Positions 60,701 through 64,000 of a stretch of 64,000 nt of DNA are shown here, in pieces. Each line of letters begins with the position of its first letter. Within the stretch, counting starts at the first letter, position 1. Under the pieces are notes generated by a model. It was not told the origin of the DNA. It made no database searches and saw nothing but the letters and a program-made list of their open reading frames with translations. A program made the position numbers and the translations under genes. Source of the DNA: Hirsutella rhossiliensis. Lineage: Eukaryota; Ascomycota; Sordariomycetes; Hypocreales; Ophiocordycipitaceae. The stretch covers positions 992,001-1,056,000 of the forward strand of contig NW_025408671.1 in NCBI RefSeq assembly GCF_020360975.1. The letters are read 5' to 3'.

Positions 60701-62000
60701 TATACGTTCTATCCTTAGGCTTCTTCTTTTTATTATTAATAATCTCTATAGTCCGAGCGCTAGTAAGAGTAAGGAGTTAGTAGTAGCCCGAGAGCTAGAT
60801 TTAATATTATTTATAATTAAAGATACCTTTACTATAAGTAAAGTTAAAGTTCTATAAAACTAAGAGGTTATCGGTACTAAGAACTACTTTTCTTATTAAT
60901 ATTAATAGGTCGAAGTCTCTATTAAAAAACTAGAATAGTATTATACTACTATAAAATTACTATTATTTAGGAACTATCGTAGATATAGAAAGGACTATAT
61001 TATACCTTTTATACCTCTTTATATTATTTCTATCGAAATACGAATCCGCTATACTACTATATAACTACTTATACTAACGCTAATATTACTATAATATACC
61101 CTTAGACGTAATCTACTATCTTTTATAAAGGTAATTAAGGAAGTCCTATTAGATTTATACTTAATATTTATTTTAGGCTTAAAGGTATTATAACCTTCGC
61201 GAAAGCTCTCTTATAGGCGTAGGTTAGATTTACGCGACCTAGGTCGTCCTCGTAACCTAGCGCTAAGGTTTCTTAATATAGCTAAGAGGATATTAAGAAG
61301 TTACTATATTTACTTTTCTTATCGTTGCGTTTAGTCGGTATACTAGTATAGCTATTACTTAATTTTACTAGCTCTTACTATATTCCTTAAAGTCTATTAT
61401 ATATTAACTTAGTAGCTTATCTTAAAGCTTAGCTTACTATAATCCTTATAACTCTTTACTTTCTTTACTATCTTAGCTAGGTTCGGAAGGAAATTGCGAT
61501 AAGTTAATAATTTTTATCTAGTTATATCTAACGGTCTCTATATCCTAAAAGAGAGAGAAATCAGCTTATAAGGAGTATAAGTATAAAGAAGAGCTATTAC
61601 TTCTCTTAGCCTACCGACTACTATAGTTAAATTAAGGTAAGTAGCGGAACTATTTCTATAATAGTTCTATAAATATATATATATAAGTTTTAGTATCTAT
61701 AAACCGCTCTACCCTCTTTATAGAAGAAGGGGTAGGTAGCCTAGACCTTTAGTAATATCGTCGTAGTTACCTAACGTTTATATAAGATAAGAGGGGGTAA
61801 ATATACTACTTACTATACGTTATTTTTATTATTAGAACGTGTTTTTATATAATATTTATACCCTAGACTATAAGCGGAGGGTTATTATAACCTTATAGTA
61901 AAGTAATAGTAAAGTTAATAGGTTAGCGGAGGCTTAATATACTATACTACTAACCGTTATAGAGACGAGTAATAAAGGAACTAGTTAGGGCGAGGAAACT
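57741..62000. other. RIPped DNA, nothing assigned
   Basis: Open stretches on both strands without a recognisable family, for example minus strand 60700-60460. A run of 12 cytosines lies at 58563-58574. Confidence 0.25.
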
Positions 62001-64000
62001 TAGGGTGTCGCTCCTAGACCTAGGCTTATAAATAAATAAACTAACTTAAATTAAGCATCCGATTTAATTTAACTAAGAAACGGGAATCATCGATTTAATT
62101 TAATTTAATTTACCTTATATCTAATTTAGATTTATTTAGATATTTAAATAACCTTACTTTTCTCCTAAGACGATATATACTAAGTAGTACTAATTAGGTC
62201 TACTTTAAGGCGGCCTCTTTATACTAAAACTATTTACCTTATAAGGCTAAAGATACGCTTTAGCTCGGAAGATATAGCCGGGATTTAAAAGAGATTAAAT
62301 GCTATCCTAGATAGTTATAGATACTACCGTCTTCGGAGAAGCTAATACTAAATAGGGTTATCTACTAAACAATCGCCTAGATTAGTTATAGTAACCTACT
62401 CTACGTATTTATCTTAAGCGGCTAATATCGGCGGTATAGGCTATATACTAAGCTTCTTAACCGAGGCTATAAAATCATTTAGTTTAGTTATCTTCCTTAC
62501 TATAGTTAGCTATTTAAGTATCGTATCCTACTTAATAGAAATATTCCGATATTTACTCTATAACTCTTCTATAGCTACCTTACCTCTTATTAACTACTTT
62601 AGATAATTAGCTTACTATATCTTTATAGTTAACTAGTAAAACGTAGGATAAAGTATAAGAGTTACGAGGTAAGCGGGGCTACCCTTAGTAAGGGTATAGT
62701 ATTAGTCTAGCTTTATCTAACCTAAGTTATAGCTAATCTATAGATATAGTTCCTTATCCCGCTTATATAGAAATTTTAATTCCTCGAGGTACTTTAAGAG
62801 CTACTCTATTGTTAGTAAGACCTCCTAAGTCGCTCTAAATTTTCCTTCCTTAGGACGACCCTCTAAGCGTTTAGTAGCTATTTTTAGTAGAGTTAGTATA
62901 GCTAAGTACTCTACGGTTACTAACTAATCCTCTATAAATATCTTATTATCAACTATTATAGGCTTTTTCCGACTCTTTTTTAGTATTAGCTTTATTCCGT
63001 TCTAAGTTCTCTAAGATATATATTAGTTTTACTCTATAACTTCCGCTTAAACTAAGGAGTCTAGTATATTCTAAAGCTTAAAGCTTTATTTTATTATAGC
63101 CTTAGACGAGTTCTATTAAGTTATATTATCTATAATAATATTATAAGTAGTATAATTATCTAGGCCTAAGGCGATATTCTTAATAGACTATAGCTTATAG
63201 AGCTTCTTAATATACTAGCTAGATCTTTATACTTAGTAGATAATATTATATAATTTACTAATCGGACCTCTTAATCTCTAGAGTCTTATATCGTCTTAAA
63301 TCTCTTTCTTCGCTTAATAGTCCTCCTTAAAAGCGTCTGCGTTTATTCTAAAAAGAATAGCTTACGCGACGAGATTAATAATATAACTATAATAGTAAAG
63401 CCGCCGATATAATTTATTAAAGCTAAGCTTAATACCTAGATAATCGAGATAAGTATTATTGCTCTCTACGTTATTTATAATAAAATACTTAATGCGACCC
63501 TTAATACTATATTTATAGATTATCTCGCTTACGTAGTTAGCTAGATTTTTACCGCTATATCGGCCTTCGATACGTAGTAGGCCTAAAAGAAACGTATAGA
63601 ATCTCCCCTTATTATTAAGAAAATAAATAGTAAGGCCTAGGAGGGATATAAATTTCCGGGAGGACTATATATCGAAAGAAATATTAATACGGCTAAGTAA
63701 ACGGCCGAGCAGCTCCGTTACGACGCCCTTATAATAATCGAAAGACCGTATAATCTAGTTACGAACTATACTATAGGTAGGGAGGCTCCTACTTTAGATA
63801 ATAGCGCTATTTATATACGCTATAAGGTCGCGAAAATATAGACTTTCGAGCTTATAAAATAGAATATTATTATAGGCTATATACTAAATAAGTAGTTACT
63901 AAAAAAGAGCCGGTTTAAATAATACTACGAACGCGTTTATTAAGGCTTAGTCTTTCGGCTAGTAATAGTTAAGGTCGACTATATTAAATAAAGTACGCTA
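62001..64000 (-). mobile_element. RIPped hAT element, partial (runs off the right edge)
   Basis: The left end reads tagggtgtcgctcc at 62001, close to the CAGGGTGG end of the intact hAT once C to T is allowed. It is followed by subterminal gatttaatttaatttaattt (62092-62111), the RIPped form of GATTCAATTC repeats, as in the intact element. The eight bases before it (aggaaact) would be the target duplication. The transposase lies inside on the minus strand; the right end is outside the window. Confidence 0.7.
62150..64000 (-). pseudogene. hAT transposase, RIPped, N-terminus outside window
   Basis: Minus-strand frame from the right edge: SPPGNLYPS (about 63640-63670), FFLGLLRIEGRYSGKNLANYV, then IINNVESNNT at 63451-63480 in place of ITDNxESND (second catalytic Asp lost) and YIINLVAxAILF. 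The C-terminal dimerisation part is at about 62200-62370: NPIxYxLLRRR, LSRIAFNLF (62288-62315), IPAISSE (62264-62284) and LKRIFSLI. Order and spacing follow the intact transposase at 25464-27805, but sequence divergence shows a different hAT family member. Stops are at former Trp and Gln codons. Non-functional. Confidence 0.8.

Noticed and set aside
62080..62115. taattt array as an independent simple repeat
   Set aside because: Better explained as the RIPped GATTCAATTC subterminal repeats of the hAT element, given the adjacent end and transposase.
1..64000. CRISPR array, bacterial operons or ribosome binding sites
   Set aside because: Eukaryotic (fungal) transposon DNA; no regularly spaced repeats seen.

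Overview
This window is a transposon graveyard from a filamentous ascomycete (Pezizomycotina-type genome). I see no intact host gene in 64 kb. Outside about 21.7-30.9 kb the DNA is rich in TpA and nearly devoid of CpA and TpG while keeping CpG. That is the footprint of repeat-induced point mutation (RIP, CpA to TpA). Reading frames of recognisable transposon proteins survive but are broken by TAG/TAA at former CAG, CAA and TGG codons. I cannot name the species.

Layout. 1-4151: a minus-strand gypsy element (A, running off the left edge) inserted in the gag of an older gypsy element (B), which itself interrupts a minus-strand copia element (C3, 158-bp LTR). 4152-7701: unassigned RIPped DNA with a trace of an uncharacterised fungal protein and a tRNA-like sequence. 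7702-13203: a complete RIPped copia element on the plus strand (C2), with 289-bp LTRs and a 5-bp target duplication. 13209-16932: a RIPped non-LTR (LINE) relic with an endonuclease domain. 16938-34021: a complete RIPped gypsy element on the minus strand (G1), split by a lightly RIPped copia element (C1, 21696-30914), which is in turn split by an un-RIPped hAT DNA transposon (25053-28001). All three levels have their own target-site duplications. 34027-45303: RIPped DNA with a solo LTR, a zinc-cluster transcription-factor relic and much unassigned sequence. 45304-53178: a second complete gypsy element (G2), the uninterrupted sister of G1. 53184-62000: unassigned RIPped DNA with one long decayed frame. 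62001-64000: the left part of a RIPped hAT element.

Relations. RIP load falls with nesting depth (G1 heavy, C1 light, hAT none; B heavier than A), which gives a relative chronology. The three copia families carry primer-binding sites resembling the anticodon-loop half of initiator tRNA-Met, and two of them have LTRs ending TG...GA rather than TG...CA. The hAT transposase is the only near-complete coding sequence; its five frame breaks all fall in short homopolymer runs and may be consensus errors. I found no clearly new biological system. The points most worth checking are the residual-CpA context, the TG...GA LTRs, the exchanged promoter halves of the gypsy LTRs, and the non-transposon relics caught by RIP.
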